NCBI RefSeq assembly: GCF_000382125.1
Contig: NZ_KB907546.1
Location: forward strand, 434,001 to 498,000
Direction of reading: 5' to 3'
Length of the DNA stretch: 64,000 nucleotides
Source: Eudoraea adriatica DSM 19308
Lineage (GTDB): Bacteria > Bacteroidota > Bacteroidia > Flavobacteriales > Flavobacteriaceae
Notes under the pieces: generated by a model
Database searches by the model: none
Seen by the model: the letters and a program-made list of their open reading frames with translations, nothing else
What the model was told of the DNA's origin: nothing
Translations under genes and position numbers: made by a program
Part shown: piece after piece, positions 23,980 through 33,035 of the stretch
Layout: each line of letters starts with the position of its first letter
Position numbering within the stretch: position 1 is the first letter of the stretch

Positions 23980-25596
23980 CTAGTCTTTTTCGATCTCCTT
24001 ATACGAAAATTTACTTTTTTTCCAATCGATTAATTCGGATGGGTAATATTTTACATTCATGCGGTCTAAATAGGGTGCCTGGTTGGCAAGCCGGACCTTA
24101 AAGTCATCCCAGTTTCGGTTTTCTTCAGTACTCCAACTCAATTCAGAATATCCGATGACCCTTGGAAATGCAAGATATTCCAATTCATCAATATTGCTAA
24201 TAGTTTCGGACCAAAGTGGAGCTTCAACACCTAAAATACTTTCCTTTGGAATACCTGCATAACTATCCGGAGACCAAACATAAGCCGTATCTACAGGGAT
24301 ATAGGCCGCCCAATGTAATCCATATTTAGAAAGGGTGTCATATTGCATATCCAAATATGCTTTCGTGGCAGGAGAAAGAATGACTTTCATTCCTTTTTGA
24401 ACCGCTTCTTCAACATTTTCCCGGCTGGCCCAAAACTGGGCAATGGATGTACTATCAAGATCCGCGGTAGCTACTTCATCCCAGCCTATCATTTGTTTCC
24501 CGTATTTCTGTACAATCTTTTCAACTTTATTTACAAAGTAGATGTAATCATTTTTTTTGGTAACATGGCTTTCATCCCCGCCAATATGGATGTATGGCCC
24601 AGGGGTTATAGCAGAAATCTCGCGAATTACATCATCCACAAACGAATAAATAGTATCCTTTCTGGTGTCAAAGGTGCTAAAACCAACAGAAGTACCCTCA
24701 TATAATTCAGGTGTTTTTCCATTGCCATTTAGAATAGGGTAGGAGACCGAAGCTGCATTAGTATGCCCGGGCATATCAATTTCAGGAATTATCATCATAT
24801 ATCGTTGCTGTGCATAGGCCACAAGTTCTTTATAATCTTCCTGTGTAAAGAAACCGCCCGCTTCTCCGCCAACTTCCGTGCTGCCGCCCACCTCGGTTAG
24901 CTTCGGCCAGGATTTAATTTCTATACGCCACCCCTGGTCATCTGTCAGATGGAGGTGCAATACATTGATCTTATAGTATGCCAGAATATCAATATATTTT
25001 TTAACATCATCAACACTGAAGAAATGACGAGCAACATCCAACATAGAACCACGGAATTCAAAATTAGGCTCATCCAATATCTTTCCTGTGGGAATAGGCC
25101 ATAAAGGCATCTCAGCAAGTGTGTCATTACTGGTTTCAGGGATTAGCTGCCTAAGGGTCTGTATTCCTCGAAATGCACCTTCAGATGTTTTTGCATTAAC
25201 TATAATTGAATCTTTGGAAATATATAACTGGTATGCTTCCGGGCCTTCAAGTTCCTCACTATCAGATTGGTTTATAAAGATCATTCGGCTAACTTTACCT
25301 GCATCTGCCGCGTTTACAGGCAATCTTAAATTTGTTTTTGATTTTATTTTATCTGCAAGATAGGAGCCTACTCCCTCAAAACTTTTGTCGGATTGTGATG
25401 TATAGATCGCCGTTGTATGATCCAATCCAAAGGCATTGTGAGTAGGTATAATTTTAAGCGGTTTTGGGATCAAATTTTCTGAACCCAGATCTGTTGGTGG
25501 AAAATTTATTTCTTTCACCTTATTCTCCTGGCATGCCAAGAAGGTGACCAATGCAATTAGCAGGACAAACGATTTAATTAGAGTTGATTTTATCAT
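23980..25596 (-). CDS. GH20 beta-N-acetylhexosaminidase lipoprotein
   Basis: Removes terminal N-acetylglucosamine or N-acetylgalactosamine from chitin fragments or glycans by substrate-assisted catalysis. The 538-residue protein has a lipoprotein signal with lipobox LTFLAC (Cys22), a GH20b N-terminal domain (about 40-170), and the catalytic barrel starting FEFRGSMLDVARHFFSVDDVKKYID. Key pieces are HLHLTDDQGWRIEIK, PEIDMPGHTNA, and the catalytic Asp341-Glu342 pair in YIHIGGDESH. The lipid anchor places it in the outer or inner membrane. The SGNH-hydrolase gene ends 10 bases upstream on the same strand, so the two form an operon. Confidence 0.95.
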   Translation of the reverse strand: MIKSTLIKSFVLLIALVTFLACQENKVKEINFPPTDLGSENLIPKPLKIIPTHNAFGLDHTTAIYTSQSDKSFEGVGSYLADKIKSKTNLRLPVNAADAGKVSRMIFINQSDSEELEGPEAYQLYISKDSIIVNAKTSEGAFRGIQTLRQLIPETSNDTLAEMPLWPIPTGKILDEPNFEFRGSMLDVARHFFSVDDVKKYIDILAYYKINVLHLHLTDDQGWRIEIKSWPKLTEVGGSTEVGGEAGGFFTQEDYKELVAYAQQRYMMIIPEIDMPGHTNAASVSYPILNGNGKTPELYEGTSVGFSTFDTRKDTIYSFVDDVIREISAITPGPYIHIGGDESHVTKKNDYIYFVNKVEKIVQKYGKQMIGWDEVATADLDSTSIAQFWASRENVEEAVQKGMKVILSPATKAYLDMQYDTLSKYGLHWAAYIPVDTAYVWSPDSYAGIPKESILGVEAPLWSETISNIDELEYLAFPRVIGYSELSWSTEENRNWDDFKVRLANQAPYLDRMNVKYYPSELIDWKKSKFSYKEIEKD

Positions 25597-25606
25597 TATT
25601 TTATTT

Positions 25607-26254
25607 TTATTGAATATAATTACTGATTATTTGATTCCATAATTCATACCCTTTTGAATTCAGGTGCAGACCATCCTCGATGAATATGTCCTGCCTTAAT
25701 TTCTTTCCGTCAAGCATGATATTCCAGATATTGGCGTAATCAATTTTCTGCTCTTTTTTGCCTAATCGACAAAACTTTCGATTTAGTCTTTTGTATTTTC
25801 CTTTTAGATGCCAGCGAGCCAGACTGGGTTTGGCAGAAATAATTACGATCCAGGTGTCTGGATTACTATTTTTAATTTTTAATATAATTTCTTTGAATAC
25901 TGTAATTATGTCCTTGGGTTTTTTATTGGCATTTATATCGTTATCTCCCTCATATATAAATACTTTTTTTGGATTGAATTGTAATATCAATTCATCTGTA
26001 TATGTCAATAAATCAGAAGACTCAGAGCCACCAAAACCTGTATTTACAATTTGGTATTGAGGATAAATTCCCTGAAGATCTTTCCATAATCTAATGCTTG
26101 AACTACCTGTAAAAACTATGGTCTCCCTGGTATTGTCCCATAGGGTGTCGTACTTTCCCTGAATTTCCTGAATTTCTTCCTCAAAGCGGGAAGCGTCCTG
26201 GGCAAGAACAGAAATACTTATAAGCGCAAAGAAAATAACCGGAAAAAGTTTCAT
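25607..26254 (-). CDS. Secreted SGNH/GDSL hydrolase
   Basis: A 215-residue exported esterase of the SGNH fold. Signal peptide at residues 1-19 (MKLFPVIFFALISISVLAQ). Block I is TGSSSIRLW with the Ser nucleophile near residue 51-52, block II is NTGFGGSESSDL, block III is EGDNDIN with Asn105, and block V is DGLHLNSKGYELW holding the catalytic Asp and His. Relatives act on acetylated sugars or platelet-activating-factor-type substrates. Being co-transcribed with the hexosaminidase suggests deacetylation or de-esterification of the same glycan, an inference from context only. Confidence 0.88.
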   Translation of the reverse strand: MKLFPVIFFALISISVLAQDASRFEEEIQEIQGKYDTLWDNTRETIVFTGSSSIRLWKDLQGIYPQYQIVNTGFGGSESSDLLTYTDELILQFNPKKVFIYEGDNDINANKKPKDIITVFKEIILKIKNSNPDTWIVIISAKPSLARWHLKGKYKRLNRKFCRLGKKEQKIDYANIWNIMLDGKKLRQDIFIEDGLHLNSKGYELWNQIISNYIQ

Positions 26255-26407
26255 GTCTTAAAAAAAAAGCAAGATACTTTTAATTAGGGGAAAGTTCAAC
26301 AATTTTGGAATAATAGAAAGTAGTTCTTCCTTTGGAAAAATGGTCCAACACCAATAAGGGTAGATACGAAGCAACATTTTCCATAATCTTTTATACAATT
26401 TGAAAAC

Positions 26408-26435
26408 CCTACTGAACCAGGGCCTCAACAGTAGG
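26408..26435. repeat. Inverted repeat in the gap after the beta-lactamase-fold gene
   Basis: CCTACTG (26408-26414) and CAGTAGG (26429-26435) form a 7-base stem with a 14-base loop, about 75 bases beyond the stop of the minus-strand gene ending at 26510. The following sequence has only a short T stretch, so terminator function is doubtful. Confidence 0.35.
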
Positions 26436-26509
26436 CACCAGCCTATATTTTAAGACAAAAGCGATTGTTCCTTTTTCATATACCTGGTATTTTAGTTCTA
26501 AAAATTTGC

Positions 26510-27748
26510 CTAGTTTTCCTCTACCAGTGCCTGATAAACAAATTGCGAAAATTTTTTGCCATAGTAGTTACTATATGGCTGAACCTGAGTCATTAAGATG
26601 GCTATTAAATCTTCTTTTGGATCTATGAAAAAGTAGGTGCTGTATGCTCCGCTCCAATAAAATGCTCCTTTGGAACCAAGAGCTTTACTATTAGCAACAT
26701 CTGTGGTTATTCCAAAACCAAGACCAAATCCTTGTCCATCATATAAGTCACCTACCTGGTTCATTGTCATTAATTCCACTGTTTTGGGGCTCAATAATTG
26801 TTTGCTGTTGGCTTTACCACCGTTGAGCATCATCCGACAAAATTTCATATAGTCATCTGCCGTGGAAAAAAGTCCGTGAGTACCTCCATAGACCATATTA
26901 CCTTCTATGGGCAACTGTTGTTTAGAGTTTATTAATTTTCCTTCCTCACTAATATTATGAACAGGAACCCATCTGCCCTTGTCGTTAACAGGTATATTAT
27001 ATCCGGTATCCTTCATGTCTAAAGGATCAAAAATTCTAATTTGAAGGAATTCCGCTGTAGTCATTCCGGAAAAATGTTCAATTAGCAGAGACAATACATC
27101 AGGGGAAGCGCTATAATGCCACTGCTCTCCGGGATTACCTATAAGGGGTAAGTCTATAAGTGTGTTAACCCTGCTTTCGATGGAGGTTTGGGGCTCAACG
27201 TAAATGGCCTGGGCAATTTCATTGTCCAGGGTTGTGCCGCCAATGCCATGGGTAAACCCGGCCGTGTGTGTCAGCAGTTGATGAATAGTAATTTCAGATT
27301 TTGCAGGTACTGTGGCACCATTTATTCCTTTATTTACGTCAATAGATACTTTGAAGTCTTTAAACTGGGGGAGATATTTTGAAACAGGATCTGTGAGAAA
27401 AAAATACCCTTCCTCATACAGCATTAAAAAGGCGGCCGAGATTATTGGCTTGGTCATAGACATAATATGAAAAATATTGTCTTGTTGCATCGGTTCCTTT
27501 GCTTCCCAACTGCTGTATCCATAAGCCTCTTTTTGTACTATCCGGCCATTACGGTATATATAGGAAACTGCCCCGGGTATTCTCCCTTCCGCTATTTCAG
27601 TATTTAAAAATTTTGAATACCTGTCAAGACGTATTTCTGAGAATCCTGAGATCGTTTCATCGGATACAGTTGAAGACTGCCCAAAAGTAAATACAAATGA
27701 AAATAGAAGAAATAGAAACTGGAAATCGGAATAAGTTGGTTTTTTCAT
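26510..27748 (-). CDS. Serine hydrolase, beta-lactamase class C fold
   Basis: A 412-residue exported protein of the class C beta-lactamase/esterase family. Residues 1-24 are a signal peptide. The nucleophile motif is SMTK (Ser97, Lys100) in IFHIMSMTKPIIS; the second motif Y-S-A in WHYSASPDVLSLLIE takes the place of Y-x-N; KGAFYWSGAYSTYFFIDP near the end matches the family's third region. Related proteins are esterases, D-aminopeptidases or peptidoglycan enzymes, and few hydrolyse beta-lactams, so resistance should not be assumed. It is transcribed alone and diverges from the DUF5916 gene. Confidence 0.9.
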   Translation of the reverse strand: MKKPTYSDFQFLFLLFSFVFTFGQSSTVSDETISGFSEIRLDRYSKFLNTEIAEGRIPGAVSYIYRNGRIVQKEAYGYSSWEAKEPMQQDNIFHIMSMTKPIISAAFLMLYEEGYFFLTDPVSKYLPQFKDFKVSIDVNKGINGATVPAKSEITIHQLLTHTAGFTHGIGGTTLDNEIAQAIYVEPQTSIESRVNTLIDLPLIGNPGEQWHYSASPDVLSLLIEHFSGMTTAEFLQIRIFDPLDMKDTGYNIPVNDKGRWVPVHNISEEGKLINSKQQLPIEGNMVYGGTHGLFSTADDYMKFCRMMLNGGKANSKQLLSPKTVELMTMNQVGDLYDGQGFGLGFGITTDVANSKALGSKGAFYWSGAYSTYFFIDPKEDLIAILMTQVQPYSNYYGKKFSQFVYQALVEEN

Positions 27749-27867
27749 AGTTAGATATTTATAGTCTTTAAATATAAAAATTTAAGTTGGTTTAATCTGG
27801 TAATCCATTGTTTTGTCTTCCTTATCAGAAATATCGCAGGAACAAATAATTCTTTGATAAAGCTCCC

Positions 27868-27896
27868 TTGTAATTTCGAAAATATTGGTACTTTTA
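27868..27896 (+). promoter_or_regulatory. Probable promoter of the DUF5916 gene
   Basis: TTG (27868-27870), an 18-base spacer and TACTTTTA (27889-27896) fit the -33/-7 layout with one mismatch in the last base of the -7 box. It ends 24 bases before the ATG at 27921. Confidence 0.4.
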
Positions 27897-27920
27897 AATA
27901 ACCAGACTAACCACCATCTC

Positions 27921-30131
27921 ATGCGGGTTACGTATTTTTTATTCTTCTTCATTTATATTTTTTATGGTACGTCATATCTCCATTGCCAGGTTGCAGCTTC
28001 CACCTATGATACTAAAGATCGGCCTGTAGCCAGAGCGATTCCAATTAATATAAAACCCGTGATAGACGGGGAAGTAATGGATGATGAAATATGGAAACAA
28101 ATAACCCCCTTTGGGGATATGTATCAGGTTCAGCCTAATTTTGGAAATCCTGCATCAGAGAAAACAGAGATTCGAATTGCATATACCCAGGAGACGTTCT
28201 TTCTTTCTGTAATTTGTTTTGATTCTCAACCAAAAAAGCTGGTAGTTTCTGATCCCAGAAGAGACGCCAATTTAGATAACACGGATGCCTTTATTTTTGT
28301 CCTGGACACGTATAAAGATGGACAGAATGGATTTGTGTTTGGAACAAACTCACTGGGAATTGAATATGATGGCCAGGTAGATAACGAAGGACAGGGCAAT
28401 AGAAATGTAAACCGGCAACAATCTGGTACTATTGGTGGTTTTAACCTTAATTGGGATGCCTCATATACGGTAAAGGCACAAGTTAAGGAATATGGATGGA
28501 GCGCAGAATTTGCCATTCCGTTACGGACAATTCGTTTTCAGGCCGGGAAAGACTGGGGAATAAACTTTCGAAGAAATATTCGCAAGACGAATGAAATTGT
28601 CTATTGGGCGCAGATGCCCATCGGTTTTACATTATACAGACTGTCACTCGCCGGGACATTAACCGGATTGGAATTACGGAGCCCCGGCAATCTTAAAGTA
28701 ATACCATATGTTTTGGGCAGGTTAGACAAGGACTATAGTTCTGGCGAACGCAAAACGGAAACTACACCTGAAATTGGCGGAGATATAAAATACAGCATTA
28801 CACCAAGTCTCACTCTTGATCTTACTTATAATACTGATTTTGCTCAGGTAGAGGTAGATGATCAGCAGGTAAACCTCGATAGGTTTAATTTATTCTTTCC
28901 GGAAAAACGACCTTTTTTTTTAGAAAATGCCGGGTTATTTACAGTTGGAAGCCCAGGAGAGGTGGACCTTTTTTTTAGTAGGCGTATAGGGATAGGTGAC
29001 AACGGAAGTATTGTTCCAATTATTGGTGGGGCAAGACTTTCCGGTAAATTAAACAGAACCAATGTGGGTTTGCTTACTATGTTTACGGATGATGTGAACG
29101 AAGCAGGGATAGAAAAAAATAATTTTACCGTAGCCCGGGTTAACCATGAATTCAAAGGAAGGACTGCTTTAGGAGGCGTTTTTGTTAATCGCTCCGGTCT
29201 GGAATCAAGCGATGATTATAACCGGACTTATTCTATAGATGGAAAACTTGGACTGGGCAGAAAGGCAAGATTATCAGGTTTTTACGCACAGACTTCAGGA
29301 TCTTATGACACTATCAATGAACATGCTTTTAAATTTCAGGCTGACTATAATTGGGACAATTTGGAAATGCGTGCCGCTTACACAGAAGTAGGTCAGGGGT
29401 TTAATCCCGAAGTAGGGTTTCTTTTGCGCTCAGCATTCCGAAAACCGGAGGCCCTGGTGCTTTATCACCTCAGGCCCAGGAACGAAAATTCAAAAATATT
29501 AGAATACAGACCGCATGTATCATACCGGGGATACTGGAATTTTGATGGATTTCAGGAAACGGGTTTTTTACATATTGACAACCACTGGGAGTTTAAAAAT
29601 GGCACAGAAATACATACCGGTATAAATTTGACTACAGAAGGCCTTCTCGAACCATTTGAGATTTATGAAGGCGTAATTGTAGAACCCGGAACCTATAAAC
29701 ATGCTGAGGGGCAGCTAGTCTTTTTCACAAATGGTTCCAAACCGGTATCTGTAAATATAAGGTCTGTATTTGGAGGTTCTTTTGGTGGTATGAGATACCT
29801 TAATACGGCAACCTTACAATTAAGATCTGGCGAAAAATTTAATGCGGGCCTTACTTATCAGTATAATAAATTTGAACTTCCGGGAGGGGATTTTACGGCA
29901 AATGTTTTTCAAACCAGATTAACTTATGCTTTTAAACCAAACGTCCTGCTGCAAGGACTTGTCCAAAATAATACAGTAAACAGACTTTGGGCATTTAATT
30001 TCAGATTTGGCTGGTTACAAAGGGCAAACACAGGACTATTTGTGGTATATAATCATAATTTACAGGACAATGACCCATTGAACAACAGTATAATTATAAA
30101 ATATACCAGGATTTTTGATTTGGTAAAATAG
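27921..30131 (+). CDS. DUF5916 outer-membrane protein with CBM9-like domain
   Basis: A 736-residue exported protein. A signal peptide (residues 1-23, MRVTYFLFFFIYIFYG...) is followed by a family-9-like carbohydrate-binding domain beginning KPVIDGEVMDDEIWKQI. From about residue 230 onward the sequence is DUF5916: alternating beta strands (ITPSLTLDLTYNTDFAQVEVDDQQVNLDRFNLFFPEKRPFF is the diagnostic part) ending in a hydrophobic aromatic pattern (IIIKYTRIFDLVK), consistent with an outer-membrane beta-barrel. In the family the role is taken to be glycan handling at the surface; no transport has been shown here. TTG at 27885 extends the frame, but the ATG at 27921 gives the signal peptide. Confidence 0.87.
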   Translation: MRVTYFLFFFIYIFYGTSYLHCQVAASTYDTKDRPVARAIPINIKPVIDGEVMDDEIWKQITPFGDMYQVQPNFGNPASEKTEIRIAYTQETFFLSVICFDSQPKKLVVSDPRRDANLDNTDAFIFVLDTYKDGQNGFVFGTNSLGIEYDGQVDNEGQGNRNVNRQQSGTIGGFNLNWDASYTVKAQVKEYGWSAEFAIPLRTIRFQAGKDWGINFRRNIRKTNEIVYWAQMPIGFTLYRLSLAGTLTGLELRSPGNLKVIPYVLGRLDKDYSSGERKTETTPEIGGDIKYSITPSLTLDLTYNTDFAQVEVDDQQVNLDRFNLFFPEKRPFFLENAGLFTVGSPGEVDLFFSRRIGIGDNGSIVPIIGGARLSGKLNRTNVGLLTMFTDDVNEAGIEKNNFTVARVNHEFKGRTALGGVFVNRSGLESSDDYNRTYSIDGKLGLGRKARLSGFYAQTSGSYDTINEHAFKFQADYNWDNLEMRAAYTEVGQGFNPEVGFLLRSAFRKPEALVLYHLRPRNENSKILEYRPHVSYRGYWNFDGFQETGFLHIDNHWEFKNGTEIHTGINLTTEGLLEPFEIYEGVIVEPGTYKHAEGQLVFFTNGSKPVSVNIRSVFGGSFGGMRYLNTATLQLRSGEKFNAGLTYQYNKFELPGGDFTANVFQTRLTYAFKPNVLLQGLVQNNTVNRLWAFNFRFGWLQRANTGLFVVYNHNLQDNDPLNNSIIIKYTRIFDLVK

Positions 30132-30195
30132 ATTTTGAATATGCCGTGTGCAGGAGAATTAAATTAGTGGTTCTGTTTTCTAAATTAAAATCAAA

Positions 30196-30235
30196 CTTCC
30201 ATAATATGGAAGAATAATTATAAATATTTATAATT
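30196..30235. repeat. Two adjacent palindromes before the DUF1080 gene
   Basis: CTTCCATA-A-TATGGAAG (30196-30212) is a perfect 8-base inverted repeat around one base. Three bases later a perfect 20-base AT-only palindrome runs from 30216 to 30235, with half-site AATTATAAAT. Both lie in the 128-base gap between the DUF5916 stop and the DUF1080 start and are candidates for operator sites or processing hairpins. Confidence 0.5.
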
Positions 30236-30259
30236 TTACCAATTATAACAGTATTGATT

Positions 30260-30841
30260 ATGATTAAAAAGTTGAGAAGTTTAGGTTTGTTTTGTGCATT
30301 ACTAATGTTTAATTCCTGCGGCTTGGGTGAGAATTCCGAAAAGGTAATTTTTACGAAGGATTCAAATGATTGGTTTCAGGATGGAAGGGCAGGCTGGAAT
30401 TTTGAAGAGGATCTGCTGGTTGGTTCATCTGTAGGTGGCACTGGATTTATAATGTCAAATAATAAATATCAAAATTTTACGCTATCCCTCGAGTTTTATC
30501 CTGATGCAGGTATTAATTCTGGCATATTTGTGCGATGTAAAAATAAAGAGATCTCAAACACGGACTGTTATGAGATGAATATTTGGGATTACCATCCTGA
30601 TCAGGAATCAAGAACCGGATCTATTGTTACCAGGACAAAACCATTGGTAGATGTTCAGACAATTGGTAAGTGGAATAGCTATAAAATTACTTGTGATAAT
30701 AACCACATCCGCACCTGGATCAATGGTAAACTAACAGCCGATATTTATGATGATGATTTAGCTGAAGGCTATATTGCCCTTCAGGCGGCCGAACCAGGAA
30801 GAATTAAATTTAGAAATGTAAAAATAGAGATACTTCAATAA
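30260..30841 (+). CDS. DUF1080 (3-keto-disaccharide hydrolase-type) lipoprotein
   Basis: A 193-residue lipoprotein (lipobox FNSC, Cys20) with one DUF1080 beta-sandwich domain, related to concanavalin-like glucanases. Diagnostic stretches are GTGFIMSNNKYQNFTLSLEFYPD, NSGIFVRCK, and the closing YIALQAAEPGRIKFRNVKIE. Proteins of the family have been linked to hydrolysis of 3-keto-disaccharides; many are only sugar-binding. The frame begins at a TTG at 30254, but ATG at 30260 is used. It follows the DUF5916 gene on the same strand and may be co-regulated. Together with the GH20 and SGNH genes it makes an accessory glycan block. Confidence 0.85.
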   Translation: MIKKLRSLGLFCALLMFNSCGLGENSEKVIFTKDSNDWFQDGRAGWNFEEDLLVGSSVGGTGFIMSNNKYQNFTLSLEFYPDAGINSGIFVRCKNKEISNTDCYEMNIWDYHPDQESRTGSIVTRTKPLVDVQTIGKWNSYKITCDNNHIRTWINGKLTADIYDDDLAEGYIALQAAEPGRIKFRNVKIEILQ

Positions 30842-30880
30842 TTGTTTGAAATAACCAAAAGGATATTTTATGTAATAATT

Positions 30881-32887
30881 CTAGTTGTCTTCCGAACTGT
30901 CCGTCTCTTCTTCTGATTCAATTTCTTCTTTGTTCAGATTATGCTGCAATATGTTCAGATTTTTCAACTTTGCTTTCCATGTAACCAGAGTTTCCTTCTG
31001 ACGATCTATGTTCTTCACGACATCTTTAACCAGTGGATTGTCTCCGGAAGTATTTGAAAAGAATTGTAAATTGTTTTCTAATTGGCGAATTTCGCTTAAG
31101 CTTTCATCTATTTTTCTTCGTATGAAAGTACGCTCATTGAGCAGGGCTCTTTCATTATCGGCATTCGCAAGTTTTTTGAGCTTGTCCCCGTATTTGATTA
31201 GTTCCGATTCTTGCTTGCTTACATCCAGCTTTTTGAATATGGCATCCAGAATAGTGTTGAACTTCACGTTTATATTCTTTTTATTGAAAGGAACCCGTCC
31301 ATAGGTCTTCCATTCATCAATAAAAGACTTCAGTATAGCAAGGTCTTTGTCTTTATCACCGCTTAGCTGGAACGCTTTTAGTTTTTCCAGGCAAGCAAAT
31401 TTTTTATCAAAGTTTGCCGTCTCCTCATTATGGGCTTTATTTTTTATTGTATGTAACCTGTCAAAATAATGATTACACGCATTTTTGAAATCATTCCATA
31501 TCTTATCAGAATACTTTCGTGGCACATGCCCAATTGTTTTCCATTCTTTCTGTATTCTTTTCAATTCAGGAGTTGCAGTGTCCCAGTCTTCACTATCTTT
31601 TAAAGATTCTGCCAATTGAAGAAGCTCTCTTTTCCTTTCGAGATTTTCCTGTTGATCTTTTTTAAGTTTTTTATAATAGGCATTTTTATTTCTGTTAAAC
31701 ACTCTAACAGCTTCTTTAAACTCTGCCCAGGTTTGTTCATTTACATTTTGAGGTACTTTGCCGGCCTTAAAGAAAGCATCGCGCTGTGCTTCTATATCTC
31801 TTATTTGTTTTTGAAGGTCCTTGTGATTACCGGCAACATGAGATCCTATTTCAACGATTTTTTCAATAATGCTTTTTTTCTTTTCTAAGTTTTGCTCATA
31901 TACCTTGTCAAGATCCTTAAAATAATCCTGTCTCCTTTGATGCATTGCTTTTGTAGCATCGCTAAAGCGTTTCCAGATTTCTTCTCTATGTTCCCTGTCA
32001 ACAGGTCCTATATCCTCCTTCCAAACCTTGTGGAGAGTTTGTAATTCCCTGAATGCCTTATTGAGATCCTCTTCTTCCAGCAAAGCTTCAGCACATTCAA
32101 CCAGTTTTAATTTTTCTTCTAAATTATGTTTAAAATCCAGGTCCCTCAATTCCCGGTTAAGGTGTAAGAAATCGTAAAAAATTTCAATATGATGATGGTA
32201 CGTCCTCCATACGTCATTGTATTTGTTCCTTGGAATTGGTCCTGCATTTCGCCATCTTTCCAGAATATCTTTGAAATTTTTATAAGTGGTATTTATGTCT
32301 TCCTCAACATTGACGAGTCCCTTAAGCTCTTCAATAATCTCTAGTCTTTTTGCGAGATTTTCGTGTAGATTTTGCTCGAGATTCTTGTAGTATACATTTC
32401 TTTTTTCTCTGTATTCCGAATAGACCTCATTAAATTGCCTTTTTGTAACAGAATTATATCTGAAGTCAATTTCGTTACCACCTTTACTTATGAAATCTTC
32501 CTTTTTAAGTTCTAAAAAATCCTGGAATTTTAAGTCAAATTCGTGTTTTATGCCATCAACATGTTTTTTTATGGCCTGTACTTTCTCATTTCGAACCAAC
32601 CTTTGCAATTCCCCAACGAGATTTTCCATGGACATGGAATGATAGTCAAGGATTGGTATGTGATGCCTCCGGGTATTGTCCTTATCTTCCGCATCTTCGG
32701 CATTAGATTCATTTATCTCATCATGAATATCTTCTTCAACCTTTTCTGACCCATCAGCGGCCACAGATTCCTTAGATTTATTATCCGGTTCAGTGCTTTT
32801 CTCTGATTCCTGATTAGATTCAGTAGTTTCTGAAATATTTTCTCCCCCTACAGTATCCTGTAGTTTATTGTCATTATTTTCCAACAT
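30881..32887 (-). CDS. DUF349 repeat protein
   Basis: A 668-residue coiled, highly charged protein. Residues 1-75 are low-complexity and very acidic (E, D, N, S, K). Five DUF349 units of about 70 residues follow, each with a W..(G)..P pattern: GPIPRNKYNDVWRTY, GPVDREHREEIWKRF, GKVPQNVNEQTWAEF, GHVPRKYSDKIWNDF, GRVPFNKKNINVKF. The C-terminal 110 residues are a predicted coiled coil. There is no signal peptide, so it is cytosolic. DUF349 proteins are widespread in Bacteroidota next to aroE, as here, and their role is unknown. A well-formed -33/-7 promoter with a leader of about 60 bases precedes it. Confidence 0.9.
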   Translation of the reverse strand: MLENNDNKLQDTVGGENISETTESNQESEKSTEPDNKSKESVAADGSEKVEEDIHDEINESNAEDAEDKDNTRRHHIPILDYHSMSMENLVGELQRLVRNEKVQAIKKHVDGIKHEFDLKFQDFLELKKEDFISKGGNEIDFRYNSVTKRQFNEVYSEYREKRNVYYKNLEQNLHENLAKRLEIIEELKGLVNVEEDINTTYKNFKDILERWRNAGPIPRNKYNDVWRTYHHHIEIFYDFLHLNRELRDLDFKHNLEEKLKLVECAEALLEEEDLNKAFRELQTLHKVWKEDIGPVDREHREEIWKRFSDATKAMHQRRQDYFKDLDKVYEQNLEKKKSIIEKIVEIGSHVAGNHKDLQKQIRDIEAQRDAFFKAGKVPQNVNEQTWAEFKEAVRVFNRNKNAYYKKLKKDQQENLERKRELLQLAESLKDSEDWDTATPELKRIQKEWKTIGHVPRKYSDKIWNDFKNACNHYFDRLHTIKNKAHNEETANFDKKFACLEKLKAFQLSGDKDKDLAILKSFIDEWKTYGRVPFNKKNINVKFNTILDAIFKKLDVSKQESELIKYGDKLKKLANADNERALLNERTFIRRKIDESLSEIRQLENNLQFFSNTSGDNPLVKDVVKNIDRQKETLVTWKAKLKNLNILQHNLNKEEIESEEETDSSEDN

Positions 32888-32953
32888 TTTATTTAATGTT
32901 TCTGTGGATTTTTGCGAATCTACATTGTGAGATTCTAGCAGTATGTATAACTA

Positions 32954-32984
32954 CAAAGGTAATCAAACTAGTTGTATGCATCAA
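32954..32984 (-). promoter_or_regulatory. Promoter of the DUF349 gene
   Basis: On the minus strand TTG (32984-32982), a 20-base spacer and TACCTTTG (32961-32954) fit the Bacteroidota consensus well. The predicted leader of about 60 bases is the longest among the promoters in this window. Confidence 0.6.
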
Positions 32985-33035
32985 TAATTACCTTGACGTG
33001 AGGATCAGCTTTTTTTAATAATCAGCTTAGGTATA

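Noticed and set aside
26510-27748. Beta-lactamase resistance gene
   Set aside because: The fold matches class C enzymes but the second motif is Y-S-A, not Y-x-N, and most such proteins in Bacteroidota are esterases or peptidases.
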